Notes: generated by a model not told the origin, from the sequence alone. 64,000 bases of DNA from Granulosicoccus sp036478565 (GCA_965224525.1 OZ245050.1:682001-746000); one strand, 5' to 3'. Shown: positions 26,173 through 36,062, numbered from the stretch's first letter. A program made the numbers and translations.

Positions 26173-27299
26173 TCTTTGTTCCTACCGCGAATGTTACTGA
26201 ACATACCGGCAAGTCCCCTGGGTAGCAGTAAGGTAACCACAACAAACAAGGTGCCAAGTGCGAACAGCCAAGCCTCTGGGTAGGCACCGGTGAACCAGGT
26301 TTTCGCGTAGTTGATGCCGATTGCTCCTAGTACGGCACCATATAATGTGCCTCGGCCTCCTATTGCAACCCAAACCACCACCTCAATTGAATTCAATGGC
26401 GCAAATTCTCCCGGGTTGATGATGCCAGTCTGTGGTACATAGAGTGCTCCGGCGACACCTGCAATCATGGCAGATAATACAAACAAGGCCAGTTTGAATT
26501 TTTCTACGCGATATCCGAGAAAGCGTGTACGGTCTTCAGCGTCGCGAATGGCTGTCGCAACGCGTCCAAGTCGTGAGCGCAGGATGTAGTCACATAGCAG
26601 GTATGTGAACAGTAGCGTAATGCCCGATGCGAGGAAGAGTCCGACCCGGACATTATCCGAACGCAAGTTAAAACCAAGCAGATCGCGAAAGTCAGTCAGA
26701 CCATTGTTGCCACCAAATCCCATTTCGTTGCGAAAGAAAGCAAGCATCAAGGCGTAGGTCATTGCCTGAGTAATGATGGACAAGTAAACCCCGTTAACTC
26801 GTGATCGGAATGCGAGCCAGCCAAATACAAACGCCAATAATCCCGGGACCAATAAAATCATCAGGGCTGCAAAACCGAAATGATCAAAACCAAACCAGTA
26901 CCATGGCAAGCTGTCCCAGTTCAGAAACACCATGAAGTCCGGCAAGTCGGGGTTGCCGTATACACCACGCGAGCCGATCTGTCGCATAAGATACATGCCC
27001 ATTGCATAGCCGCCCAACGCAAAGAATGCCGCATGGCCCAGACTCAGAATGCCGAGATAGCCCCAGACAAGATCAACGGAAACTGCAAGTACGGCATAGC
27101 TCAGATATTTGCCTAGCAATGTGATGGCATAGGTACTGATATGCAGCGGGTGTGCACCTGGCAGACCATGCAATAGTGGCACAGCAATTAGTAGGCAAGT
27201 CAGGACAAACACAAAAATGGCGGTTGTGGGGAACCGACGCGAAGGGGCAGACACGACTTGTGCTGCGGTTGACGATGAACCGAAAGCCCTGGTGTTCAT
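26169..27299 (-). CDS. urtC: Urea ABC transporter permease UrtC
   Basis: 376 residues, LivM-like inner-membrane permease. The ATG at 27299 overlaps the urtB stop by one base (TGATG), a coupled arrangement. The upstream ATG at 27470 lies inside urtB and would add an unrelated leader. Conserved family segments are DLVWGYLGILSLGHAAFFALGG, the transport-motif region DAEDRTRFLGYRVEKFKL, and WVAIGGRGTLYGAVLGA. It pairs with UrtB to form the channel. Confidence 0.95.
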   Translation of the reverse strand: MNTRAFGSSSTAAQVVSAPSRRFPTTAIFVFVLTCLLIAVPLLHGLPGAHPLHISTYAITLLGKYLSYAVLAVSVDLVWGYLGILSLGHAAFFALGGYAMGMYLMRQIGSRGVYGNPDLPDFMVFLNWDSLPWYWFGFDHFGFAALMILLVPGLLAFVFGWLAFRSRVNGVYLSIITQAMTYALMLAFFRNEMGFGGNNGLTDFRDLLGFNLRSDNVRVGLFLASGITLLFTYLLCDYILRSRLGRVATAIRDAEDRTRFLGYRVEKFKLALFVLSAMIAGVAGALYVPQTGIINPGEFAPLNSIEVVVWVAIGGRGTLYGAVLGAIGINYAKTWFTGAYPEAWLFALGTLFVVVTLLLPRGLAGMFSNIRGRNKE

Positions 27300-28930
27300 C
27301 AATGACTCTCCGCTGCGCGACCGCGTTGCGGAAACAGGCCGCGTGGTCGTTTCTGAATAAATAGAATAAGAAACACCAATACCAGTATTTTCGCCAGAAT
27401 TGCACCGGCCCAAGGCTCCAGAAACTTGTTGGCGATTCCGAGTGTCATCCCGCCGATCAGCGTACCCCAAAGGTTACCCACGCCACCGAAAACAACGACC
27501 ATGAAGCTATCCACTATGTAGGCTTGCCCAAGGTTGGGTCCGACATTGGTCAGTTGTGATAAGGCGACGCCAGCAATCCCTGCGATGCCTGCGCCCAGTC
27601 CAAAAGTTAATGAATCGATGCGTGAGGACCGAACACCCAGCGCACGTGCCATACCTCGATTGGCAGCAACCGCTCGAACCTCAAGACCAAACCGGGTTCG
27701 TTTCAATAGCTGTAACAGAGCCATAAATACCAGTAGGCAAAACGCAAGAATCCAGAGCCGGTTAAGTGTCAGGGAAAGCACACTGTTAATTTCTACCACG
27801 CCGCTCATGAATGGTGGGTTTGCCACTGCCACGTTTTGTGGTGATACCAGAGTGCGAACTGCCTGTTGTAATATCAGACTGATACCAAAGGTTGCCAACA
27901 GCGTCTCCAATGGTCTGCCATACAAGTATCGGATGACGAGTCGCTCAATCAGTATCCCCGCAATCCCTGCGACCAGGAATGCAATCGGGACTGCCAGAAT
28001 CAGTGCCGTAGTCAGAGATTCGGGTAACAGCTGTTGCACGGCCCAGCTGCTGTATGCGCCCAGCATAATGAGCTCCCCGTGAGCCATATTAATCACACCC
28101 ATAACACCAAAAGTAATGGCGAGTCCAATAGCGGCCAGTACCAGCACCGAGCCAAGACTCAAGCCAAAAAACAGCGTTTCCACGTAGCCGTACAGCTTAA
28201 CCCTGCGGGTTTGCTGAAGACGAACAAGTGTAGCGGCATCACGCACTGATTCGTCACTATCGTTATCAGCGAGGTTTGCTATTGCACGTCGGCTTGCCGA
28301 GCCCAGATCACTTTCCAGCGTTGCCAATCCTTCAAGTCTTTTTGCAGGATCTCCGCTGGAGAGAAACTGTCTCGCCTGCACAGTGCGCAACAGCGTAATA
28401 ACTTCAAGGTCAGTCTCGCGATCCAGGTAGTTGTCCAATAATTCCGTAGCGATGGAATCAGGTTTTTTCATCAGTGCGTTGACTGCTTCAAGGCGCTCCT
28501 GTTTGTTCACGGAACCAAGGCCAAGCCCGGCAATCAAAGCCCGTAGATGCGATCTAAGGCTATTATTGAGCGGGAGACGTTTGAGTGCGCGTTTTTTGAC
28601 TGTGCCGAGTTCTTCGTTGCCCAGCAAAGTTGTCAATTCGTATTGACGGCCGCGCTTTATTACTCGAACTACACGGCTGGTTTTTTTCTCAACCATGATG
28701 TTGCCGTCCAGAATGCCCTGCAGTAGAGGGCGAACGTCATCGCGCTCCAGTGTTGCCAGGCGTTCGAGCACCTCGGCGCGCTGCGCACTGCGGGCATCCA
28801 GGTATTCTGTAAACAGTGCGTCAAGTTCCGGGTCACCAGTCGTGATTTCGGCATAGAGTTGCGTGCTGGTTGTCAGTAGACTGATTAACAGCAACAACAG
28901 AGTCGGTAGTGTCCGACCGTATGTATCCAT
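27299..28930 (-). CDS. urtB: Urea ABC transporter permease UrtB with long periplasmic N-terminus
   Basis: 543 residues from the ATG at 28930. A signal-like helix (LPTLLLLLISLLTTSTQLYA) is followed by about 200 helical, repeat-like residues, then the LivH-type permease domain (AIGLAITFGVMGVINMAHGE). The extended N-terminal domain is common in proteobacterial UrtB. Later segments (VFGGVGNLWGTLIGGM, LFPQRGRAAESH) are family-typical. A hairpin separates it from urtA. Confidence 0.94.
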   Translation of the reverse strand: MDTYGRTLPTLLLLLISLLTTSTQLYAEITTGDPELDALFTEYLDARSAQRAEVLERLATLERDDVRPLLQGILDGNIMVEKKTSRVVRVIKRGRQYELTTLLGNEELGTVKKRALKRLPLNNSLRSHLRALIAGLGLGSVNKQERLEAVNALMKKPDSIATELLDNYLDRETDLEVITLLRTVQARQFLSSGDPAKRLEGLATLESDLGSASRRAIANLADNDSDESVRDAATLVRLQQTRRVKLYGYVETLFFGLSLGSVLVLAAIGLAITFGVMGVINMAHGELIMLGAYSSWAVQQLLPESLTTALILAVPIAFLVAGIAGILIERLVIRYLYGRPLETLLATFGISLILQQAVRTLVSPQNVAVANPPFMSGVVEINSVLSLTLNRLWILAFCLLVFMALLQLLKRTRFGLEVRAVAANRGMARALGVRSSRIDSLTFGLGAGIAGIAGVALSQLTNVGPNLGQAYIVDSFMVVVFGGVGNLWGTLIGGMTLGIANKFLEPWAGAILAKILVLVFLILFIQKRPRGLFPQRGRAAESH

Positions 28931-28988
28931 GATAAAAATCTCGGGAGTGTGCCGGTCCCGGGCGAGTGGCACTGCGAATCGCGGGGGG

Positions 28989-29018
28989 CAACCCCGACGC
29001 GTAGTGGCATCGGGGTTG
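28989..29018 (-). terminator. Hairpin between urtA and urtB
   Basis: Perfect nine-base stem CAACCCCGA (28989-28997) and TCGGGGTTG (29010-29018) in the urtA-urtB gap. It has no clear T-run, so it more likely acts as a partial terminator or as an mRNA end stabiliser. Either would let the binding protein be made in excess over the membrane subunits, a common design in ABC operons. Confidence 0.6.
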
Positions 29019-29038
29019 TGGCTCGTTGTTACTTCAGA

Positions 29039-30334
29039 CTAAAGGTTCTGTCCAGAGCATTCAGCGGTTTTCACGTTGTAGTTTCCACATGAAAGTGGTG
29101 CACGCCAATCTGCGATCAGATCCTTTGAGCTATCGAGAAAGTCGGACCAGGCATCACCGGCAACCAGGCCAGGTGTTTGTGACACGATTTCAAACTGGCC
29201 GTCATCCTGAATTTCACCAATCAACACAGGCTTGGTGATATGGTGATTTGGCATCATGGCAGAGAGCCCACCAGACAGATTTGGAACGGTAACACCAACG
29301 ATTGCCGCAGCAACCGCATCAGCGTCGGTTGTACCCGCCTTTTCCACAGCCTTAACCCACATATTAAAGCCAATAAAGTGCGCCTCCATCGGATCGTTGG
29401 TGACGCGATCTTCATCACCGACAAATTCGATCCAGCTGTCGATAAATGCATCATTCTCTTCAGCCTCCACACTCATGAAGTAGTTCCAGGCCGCCAAATG
29501 ACCAACCAGTGGTCCAGTGTCAAAGCCGGAAAGCTCTTCTTCGCCGACAGAGAATGCGATGACCGGGATATCTTCAGCGGAGACACCCTGATTTCCGAGT
29601 TCTTTGTAAAACGGTACATTTGCATCGCCATTGATGGTGGATACCACGGCTGTCTTCTTGCCTTCAGCACCAAACTTCTTGATGTCAGAGACGATGGACT
29701 GCCAGTCAGCATGCCCAAACGGTGTGTAGTTGATCATGATGTCAGACTCATCGACGCCAGCTGCTTTCAGATAGGCTTCAAGGATCTTGTTGGTGGTTCG
29801 CGGATAAACATAATCTGTACCTGCCAGAACCCAGCGCTCGACACCCAGTTCGCTCAGGTAATCTACAGCGGGAATGGCCTGTTGATTGGGCGCTGCTCCA
29901 GTATAAAAAACGTTCTTCGAAGATTCTTCACCCTCGTATTGCACGGGATAGAAAAGCAGACTGTTCAGCTCTTCAAAAACGGGTAAGACAGATTTTCGTG
30001 ATACGGAAGTCCAGCAACCGAAAGTTGCAGACACGCCTTTCTGATCTATCAGTTCTCTCGCTTTCTCAGCAAACAGTGGCCAGTCTGAAGCCGGATCAAC
30101 AACGACAGCTTCCAGTTGTTTGCCAAGCAGCCCGCCTTTTGCATTCTGCTCATCGATCAGCATCAGCATGGTGTCTTTTAAGGTTGTTTCCGATATAGCC
30201 ATCGTGCCAGACAGCGAGTGCAGGACACCGACCTTGATCGTATCGTCCTGCGCAAGCACCAGCGATGAGCTGGCCAGCAGGCCGGCTGCGGCTAGACCGA
30301 GTGCTTTTGTGATTCGCGATTGGTAAAAGCTCAT
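29039..30334 (-). CDS. urtA: Urea ABC transporter substrate-binding protein UrtA
   Basis: 431 residues from the ATG at 30334, with AGGGA upstream. The earlier ATG at 30388 would precede a normal signal peptide with 18 unrelated residues. The signal peptide (MSFYQSRITKALGLAAAGLL...LAQ) directs it to the periplasm. The mature start DDTIKVGVLHSLSGTMAISE and later FGCWTSVSRKSVLPVFE, LFYPVQYEGEESS and YVYPRTTNKIL are diagnostic for UrtA rather than amino-acid receptors. It is first in the urtABCDE operon, downstream of glmS on the same strand. Confidence 0.96.
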   Translation of the reverse strand: MSFYQSRITKALGLAAAGLLASSSLVLAQDDTIKVGVLHSLSGTMAISETTLKDTMLMLIDEQNAKGGLLGKQLEAVVVDPASDWPLFAEKARELIDQKGVSATFGCWTSVSRKSVLPVFEELNSLLFYPVQYEGEESSKNVFYTGAAPNQQAIPAVDYLSELGVERWVLAGTDYVYPRTTNKILEAYLKAAGVDESDIMINYTPFGHADWQSIVSDIKKFGAEGKKTAVVSTINGDANVPFYKELGNQGVSAEDIPVIAFSVGEEELSGFDTGPLVGHLAAWNYFMSVEAEENDAFIDSWIEFVGDEDRVTNDPMEAHFIGFNMWVKAVEKAGTTDADAVAAAIVGVTVPNLSGGLSAMMPNHHITKPVLIGEIQDDGQFEIVSQTPGLVAGDAWSDFLDSSKDLIADWRAPLSCGNYNVKTAECSGQNL

Positions 30335-30547
30335 GTCATCGTGTTCCCTGAGTGTGCAATGGATGAGCTGCTCCTCATCCCGCCTCATGTTCGAGGGCGG
30401 ATTGGTGAGCAGTTCTTCAGAGGATTACAGAGTTCGTGCCATCGAAGAAATGCATTGAATAACAAATGCTTAGCGTCTCTACGCTCGATCAATACAATGC
30501 TCAGCGCACAGTGCCGGTGCGTTGCCTGCCCTTTGTGAGTGCATGTG

Positions 30548-32368
30548 TCATTCAACCGTGACGCTTTTTGCCAGATTTCTGGGTTGATCAACATCGCGAC
30601 CCAGTAGCAACGCTACATGGTAGGCCAACAATTGCAGTGCGACTCCCATAACAATGGGCTGCGTAAGTGGATTGCTGTGAGGTAACCGGATCACATGGTC
30701 TGCAAGTTTGTCGATACGCGGATCGCTGGCGTCGGTTACTGCAATGACCGGCGCGCTGCGTGCCTTGATTTCTTCCAGAGATGACAGAGACTTATCGAGC
30801 AATTCTGTGTCCGGTAAAACGATGACGCAGGGAGTATCGGCTGTGACCAGTGCCAGTGGGCCATGTTTTAACTCAGAGGCGGGATAGGCTTCTGCATGAA
30901 CATAGGACACCTCCTTTAGTTTCTGTGCACCTTCCAGTGCTATTGGATAGCCTGCAGTTCGGCCGAGAAAAAAAGCGCTGTGTGCTGTTGCAAACAATCG
31001 AGCCAATTCAGCGATATTTTTTTCCAGAGTCAGCACCGAAGTTATCTGTTCGGGAAGCACATCAAGGGTTTGCAAGAGTCGTGCACCGAGTTGTGGCGAA
31101 ACATCCCGCAACCTTCCGATCATGACAGCCAGCAAGGCAAATACAGTCAGCGTACTGGTGTATGCCTTGGTTGAAGCGACCGAAACCTCAGGGCCAGCGT
31201 GCATGTAAATGCCACCGTCCACCTCTCGCGCTATGGTACTGCCGATACTGTTGACGATACCGAGTACAAACCCGCCTTTACGCTGAACTTCACGTAACGC
31301 TGCCAGCGTGTCAAACGTTTCACCACTCTGACTTACCGCGATATACAAAGTGTCGCGCTCGATGACAGGATTGCGATAACGAAATTCTGCCGCTGGTTCT
31401 GCGACCACAGGCAAGCGAGCCAGAGACTCAATCATATGTGCACCGGAAAGGCCCGCGTAGTAGGCAGACCCGCAACCGAGTATATGAATACGTGTCATAT
31501 TTAGCAGGTCACGTGGCTTCAGGTTCAGCCCGCCCAGATGCGCGGTGGAGAACCGATAATCAAGGCGACCGGTGAGTGTTTGCCGGACTGTCTCAGGTTG
31601 ATCAGAAATTTCCCGGTGTAAGTAGTGCGTATGACCGCCTCGGTCATAGTGTTGCATAGTGTTGCTCAAGGTCATCGAGTCCTTGGACGTCGGACTGGCA
31701 TCCAGTTTGCTGACAGCAAACCCTGTTGGGGTAAGCATGGCCACCTCGCCATCGTCGAGGTGGACAACTTCCCTTGTGTGTCGCGACAGGGCAGACATGT
31801 CAGATGCCGCCAGAGTTTCGCCATCGCCAATGCCAAGAATCAGTGGGCTGCCATTGCGTGCAACAACGATGGCGCCAGGTGCGTTGCGATCCAGTACGGC
31901 CAGGCCGTAGGTTCCTTGTACGGTTAATAGAACGGTGCGCACCGCTTCAAGCAATGAACCTTTGGCGCGACTGAACAGGTGGGCGAGTACCTCTGTATCT
32001 GTTTCAGACTGAAAAACCACACCATCGTTGATGAGTGAGCTGCGCAATTGACTTGCGTTTTCAATGATGCCGTTATGCACAATTGCCAGTCGCTGCTCTT
32101 CATCCAGGTGAGGGTGGGCATTGATGTCTGTTGGTGCGCCGTGGGTAGCCCAGCGGGTATGGCCAATACCGGAATTCCCCGTGATGGTTTTTGGTAACAA
32201 GTGTTCCAGGGCTTCAAGTTTGCCTGCCGCTTTCCAGTGCTTTAGTCGCTTACGCGACAACACCGCAATACCGGATGAGTCGTAGCCACGGTATTTCAGT
32301 CTGCGTAAACCGTCGAGTAATACCGGAGCTGCTGCCCGTTGACCGGTAAAGGCAATAATGCCGCACAT
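30548..32368 (-). CDS. glmS: Glutamine-fructose-6-phosphate aminotransferase
   Basis: 606 residues, full length. The N-terminal glutaminase begins MCGIIAFTGQR, with Cys2 as nucleophile. GHTRWATHG and HNGIIENASQLR follow, and two SIS sugar-isomerase domains make up the rest (CGSAYYAGL, SQSGETFDT, ELKHGPLALV). It makes glucosamine-6-phosphate for peptidoglycan and LPS. A strong GGAGGG ribosome-binding site is present. No glmS ribozyme is expected in this phylum and none was seen. The 92-codon gene upstream is 35 bases away and probably co-transcribed. Confidence 0.97.
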   Translation of the reverse strand: MCGIIAFTGQRAAAPVLLDGLRRLKYRGYDSSGIAVLSRKRLKHWKAAGKLEALEHLLPKTITGNSGIGHTRWATHGAPTDINAHPHLDEEQRLAIVHNGIIENASQLRSSLINDGVVFQSETDTEVLAHLFSRAKGSLLEAVRTVLLTVQGTYGLAVLDRNAPGAIVVARNGSPLILGIGDGETLAASDMSALSRHTREVVHLDDGEVAMLTPTGFAVSKLDASPTSKDSMTLSNTMQHYDRGGHTHYLHREISDQPETVRQTLTGRLDYRFSTAHLGGLNLKPRDLLNMTRIHILGCGSAYYAGLSGAHMIESLARLPVVAEPAAEFRYRNPVIERDTLYIAVSQSGETFDTLAALREVQRKGGFVLGIVNSIGSTIAREVDGGIYMHAGPEVSVASTKAYTSTLTVFALLAVMIGRLRDVSPQLGARLLQTLDVLPEQITSVLTLEKNIAELARLFATAHSAFFLGRTAGYPIALEGAQKLKEVSYVHAEAYPASELKHGPLALVTADTPCVIVLPDTELLDKSLSSLEEIKARSAPVIAVTDASDPRIDKLADHVIRLPHSNPLTQPIVMGVALQLLAYHVALLLGRDVDQPRNLAKSVTVE

Positions 32369-32403
32369 AGTTTATCCCTCCGAATAGTTCGCATCCGGCG
32401 TTG

Positions 32404-32682
32404 TTAGCCGTATATCGCACGTCTGATCTGTCGTTCGCTGTAAGCCGGTGCAACAAAACGGTAGCCTTGCAGCTCGATCTGGATGGCTCGAAATATTGCT
32501 GCGTTGTGTAGGCCGGCGCTCTGCAGTTCGTGGTGACGCCGACGGATGAAGCTTTCCGGCGTTTCGCCATAAAAGGTCAGGATTTCATCGATCAATCTAT
32601 GCGCCTCAGAACTCGTCATGGTGCTGAGGCGGCAGAGGTGATCGATCAACTCGCTTGGATGAGCAAATTCAGGCATGGGCAT
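32404..32682 (-). CDS. Small conserved protein upstream of glmS
   Basis: 92 residues, soluble, no signal peptide. A helical N-terminal half (MTSSEAHRLIDEILTFYGE) is followed by SFIRRRHHELQSAGL, then RAIQIELQGYRFVAPAYSERQIRRAIYG. I recall similar proteobacterial hypothetical proteins with an RRRH-EL core and a QIRR-IYG end, but know no function. A second ATG at 32676 is equally possible. It lies 35 bases before glmS on the same strand. Confidence 0.65.
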   Translation of the reverse strand: MPMPEFAHPSELIDHLCRLSTMTSSEAHRLIDEILTFYGETPESFIRRRHHELQSAGLHNAAIFRAIQIELQGYRFVAPAYSERQIRRAIYG

Positions 32683-32948
32683 GAAATGTGAAGCAGAGAG
32701 GTATGTTATTCAATTATTTTGCCCGATTGCGGGCACAATATTCCGAAATATATAGAAATTAGGCGGTACGTTAGTGTTTTCCTGGAATCGACTGGAAACT
32801 GTAGGTTTGAGTAAACGTTGAAATAACAAGCTAATCTGAAACGGCGCGCTGCCGCTAACCTATTAAATTACGCCAAACAGCATTCACCAACCGCCACGGT
32901 TTATCGACAAGGATCGCCCGTTATCAGCCTGCTGTAGCGGATATCGCC

Positions 32949-34244
32949 ATGCCGCAATACATCATCTCTCTACTATTGGTATTTGTCGCAATCTTGCAGG
33001 GAGGTGAGGCGGCTGCGGATACTGATATTTTGCTGCCATTGCCGATTCAGTCTGTAGTGCCCGGAGAGACTCTGGATCTGAGGCTCCAGCATAAAACGAC
33101 TCAGCAACAATTACCGGTGTTTGGCCGGTTGGCAGCTCAATCCCTGATCGTTGACAAGCATTGGCAGCTTTATTTTCAGTTGGGTACTGTCAATGGGCAA
33201 GTGCCGATAGTAACTGCCCTGCAGATGCCGGATGGCGCGACGCTGACGTCGTATGTTGATACCTGGTATCAAATTGAATGGACGCCGGGTAGTGCTCAGG
33301 TCGGCGTATTCAGGCTGGTGCTTGGCGCCGAATTCGAGCACGCTGCAGGAGTGCAAAACGAGCAGACCATCGTACTGAAAGTTGCTCCGGCGACCGTCAA
33401 TGAAACTGCGCCAGGCTATAGATCAACCACTGAAGCTCTGTCGACACCCGATTCGATGAAGGTGATAAGCAGCGAACATCAATCGCCGGAGCCGATTTTA
33501 ACAAATGTTGCCGAGTCTTTGCCGGTTTTGCAACCGATTGCTACCCATATTATCAGTGCAGGCAGAACTGTATCTCTGCGAGTAACGGCAGAACTTGCCA
33601 ATGGCGAACCAGCATTGCTTGAGATTGATCGTTTGCCTCGAAATGCCAGTCTCGATCGCAGCGAAAAAGGCTGGTATACCTTTTATTGGTTGACCAGTCG
33701 TAAAGACCAGGGCGAACATCGTTTCAGGTTGTCAGTCGTGCATCCGGACGATGCCAGTTTGCGTGTATCTCAAGATGCAGTAGTCATTGTGGGTGACCCA
33801 TCGTTTGGCTCAACGGTGCCGAGCGAAAATACGCCATCTTCAACCATGGCGATTACTTACAGTGGGCCGACGGCAAACAACTCAGAGCCTGGCCCCGCGG
33901 AATCCAATGGTCCGGGAGTAGAACCAGGCCAGGTTAGTCCTGAATCGGGGCCAGGCGCAATAAGTGTCCGCCCGGCTATTCCGGCAAGCAGGCCAGACTC
34001 GATGGGTCCCGGGGCCATGAGCCGTGGGTCAGGGCCAAGCTCAATGAGTCTCGATCCAATGGGACCGAAATCAGGGTTGCGCCTAATGAGTCCACAATCC
34101 ATTGGCCCGGAAGCGGGCCCGGATCAGTCGTACTCAGGACCCACGGGGCCAGAAGCAGAACAAGGGCCCATGCCGGTAAATTCCGAGCCGGCTGGAGCGG
34201 AGGCCGCAGTGGTTGGCGAGCTATATCCAAATCTGCCCCAATAA
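32949..34244 (+). CDS. Secreted protein with two beta domains and Pro/Gly/Ser/Glu-rich tail
   Basis: 431 residues. The signal peptide MPQYIISLLLVFVAILQGGEAA is followed by two domains with related patterns (residues about 25-145 and 190-285). Each ends in a WYQIEWTP- or WYTFYWLT-like strand followed by G-x-H/F-R. They look like duplicated Ig/cadherin-like modules. The last 145 residues are low complexity with repeated GP-E, SMGP and SGP motifs, a flexible, somewhat collagen-like tail. No catalytic motif is seen. It is probably exported to the periplasm or cell surface. Confidence 0.7.
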   Translation: MPQYIISLLLVFVAILQGGEAAADTDILLPLPIQSVVPGETLDLRLQHKTTQQQLPVFGRLAAQSLIVDKHWQLYFQLGTVNGQVPIVTALQMPDGATLTSYVDTWYQIEWTPGSAQVGVFRLVLGAEFEHAAGVQNEQTIVLKVAPATVNETAPGYRSTTEALSTPDSMKVISSEHQSPEPILTNVAESLPVLQPIATHIISAGRTVSLRVTAELANGEPALLEIDRLPRNASLDRSEKGWYTFYWLTSRKDQGEHRFRLSVVHPDDASLRVSQDAVVIVGDPSFGSTVPSENTPSSTMAITYSGPTANNSEPGPAESNGPGVEPGQVSPESGPGAISVRPAIPASRPDSMGPGAMSRGSGPSSMSLDPMGPKSGLRLMSPQSIGPEAGPDQSYSGPTGPEAEQGPMPVNSEPAGAEAAVVGELYPNLPQ

Positions 34245-34328
34245 GGTGGCAGGCCCCACGCCTTAACTACTGGTCGTTCAAGTGGCAGCTGGTGTAAGCT
34301 TTGTATCCACCTTTGTTCCGAGGTTTGC

Positions 34329-35243
34329 TTGGACCGATTCAATCGATTACCTGACAATCTGAAAGGCGCTCTGATTTTAATGATTGCCGCACTCGGATTC
34401 TCTATAATGGTGGCACTGATCAAGCTTGTTGGCGAACGTATACCTGTTACTCAGATTTTGTTTATACGGCAGACCGGAATGGTCATCATGCTTGCCCCGG
34501 TATTGTTGAATCAGTTTCCGGAAGTGTTAAAAACCAGGCATCTTCCACTGCAGCTCCTGCGAATTGTTCTGGCCCTGATTGCCATGCTGGGGGGCTTCAC
34601 CGCAATCATAAACATGCCATTGGCAGATGCGATTGCACTTGGATTTGCAAAGAGTTTCTTCATTACCATATTTGCTGTCTGGATTTTAAAGGAAACCGTC
34701 GGCGTATATCGCTGGGCTGCGGTTGCTTTCGGTTTTCTTGGTGTGCTGATCATGTTGAAGCCGGGGCCTGAAGGACTTTCCATCTATGGATTGCTGGCTG
34801 TCATGGGTGCCGCAGCCGCTGGTGCAGTGATGGTAGTCATTCGATTATTGTCACGAACCGACTCCGCTAATACGATTCTGGCTTTTCAGGCGTTGGGCGT
34901 GGGCGTGGTCATGGCGATTCCTGCCATGTTGCAGTGGGTAGCGCCTAGTCCGAATGAGTGGGCAATCCTTGTGCTCATTGGCGTGGTTTCCTACTTTGCC
35001 CAGAAAGCCAATATTTTTGCGTTTACCTATGGAGAGGCATCAATGCTTGCATCACTTGATTACGTACGGCTTGTCTATGCGACGTTATTCGGGTGGGTTT
35101 TATTTGGTGAGCTACCTGCTGCCAGTACCTGGGTCGGTGCGTGTATCATAGTGTTGGCTGCTCTGTTTACGGTGCATCGTGAAGCAAAGCGCCAGCAGAA
35201 TCTCGCTCGTGGACCTGACGGGCGCGGTTTCAACAATTCCTGA
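34329..35243 (+). CDS. EamA/DMT-family membrane transporter
   Basis: 304 residues with about ten transmembrane helices and two EamA repeats. The duplicated pattern is seen in the NMPLADAIALGFAKSFFI segment near the end of repeat one and GEASMLASLDYVRLVYA near the end of repeat two. The TTG at 34329 is chosen because GAGG lies five bases upstream; the first ATG (34380) would cut into helix one. The family exports small metabolites; the substrate is not predictable. It lies 12 bases before the lipase-like gene. Confidence 0.88.
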   Translation: MDRFNRLPDNLKGALILMIAALGFSIMVALIKLVGERIPVTQILFIRQTGMVIMLAPVLLNQFPEVLKTRHLPLQLLRIVLALIAMLGGFTAIINMPLADAIALGFAKSFFITIFAVWILKETVGVYRWAAVAFGFLGVLIMLKPGPEGLSIYGLLAVMGAAAAGAVMVVIRLLSRTDSANTILAFQALGVGVVMAIPAMLQWVAPSPNEWAILVLIGVVSYFAQKANIFAFTYGEASMLASLDYVRLVYATLFGWVLFGELPAASTWVGACIIVLAALFTVHREAKRQQNLARGPDGRGFNNS

Positions 35244-35255
35244 GAGGTTCCTGAG

Positions 35256-36062
35256 ATGCAAAATACTTGCAGACAAATAACTGGTTTGGTATTGCTGGTG
35301 ATGTCTCTTGTCAGCGCAGGATTAGCAAGCGCTGATGCAGGTGATGCGCCGCATGTTGAGCTGGACACTGCGGGTAGCGATGTGACAGAGTGCGTTATTC
35401 TGGTTCATGGTCTGGCGCGCACATCATCCTCAATGCAGGCGTTGGCGACATCACTGTTTGCGTATGGGTTTGGCGTTGTCAATGTGGATTATCCATCGCG
35501 TAAATACACGATAGAGACGTTGGCTGATATGGCTATTCCTCCCGGCATCGATGCATGTCGAGCGATGGGCGCCGAGACACTTCATGCAGTGACGCATTCC
35601 CTGGGTGGTATTCTGATCAGGCAGTACCTCGCTGAGCACAGTATTGACGGATTAGGGCGAGTGGTTATGCTGGCGCCACCGAACCAGGGTAGTGAAGTCG
35701 TTGATGCACTGCGGGATATGCCTGGCTACTCAAGATTGAACGGGCCAGCAGGCCAGCAACTTGGCACAGGCGACGATAGTGTGCCACTTGCGCTGGGACC
35801 CGTCGTTACTGATGTTGCCATTGTCGCAGGCACTCGCTCGATCAATCTGTTTTTATCCAACTACCTGCCAAACCCGGACGACGGCAAGGTATCCGTTGCT
35901 TCGACACGGGTAGAGGGTATGTGTGCGATGCTGGAGCTGGATGTTTCACATCCATTCATCATGCAGGATGAAAAGGCAATGAGTGAAGTGCTCGCCTATT
36001 TATCGGAGGGCAGATTTGTGTCGACTTCCGCCGAATATCCCGAATGTTTGTTTAGGTTCTAG
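35256..36062 (+). CDS. Secreted alpha/beta-hydrolase, lipase-like
   Basis: 268 residues with a signal peptide ending near AGLASADA. The oxyanion-hole motif is VILVHGLART and the nucleophile elbow THSLGG contains the catalytic serine. MLAPPNQGSEVVD and DDGKVSVASTRV follow, and HPFIM supplies a likely catalytic histidine. The pattern resembles triacylglycerol lipase/PGAP1-like esterases found in bacterial envelopes. It is predicted periplasmic or secreted and probably co-transcribed with the EamA transporter. A non-coding gap of about 290 bases follows. Confidence 0.85.
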   Translation: MQNTCRQITGLVLLVMSLVSAGLASADAGDAPHVELDTAGSDVTECVILVHGLARTSSSMQALATSLFAYGFGVVNVDYPSRKYTIETLADMAIPPGIDACRAMGAETLHAVTHSLGGILIRQYLAEHSIDGLGRVVMLAPPNQGSEVVDALRDMPGYSRLNGPAGQQLGTGDDSVPLALGPVVTDVAIVAGTRSINLFLSNYLPNPDDGKVSVASTRVEGMCAMLELDVSHPFIMQDEKAMSEVLAYLSEGRFVSTSAEYPECLFRF

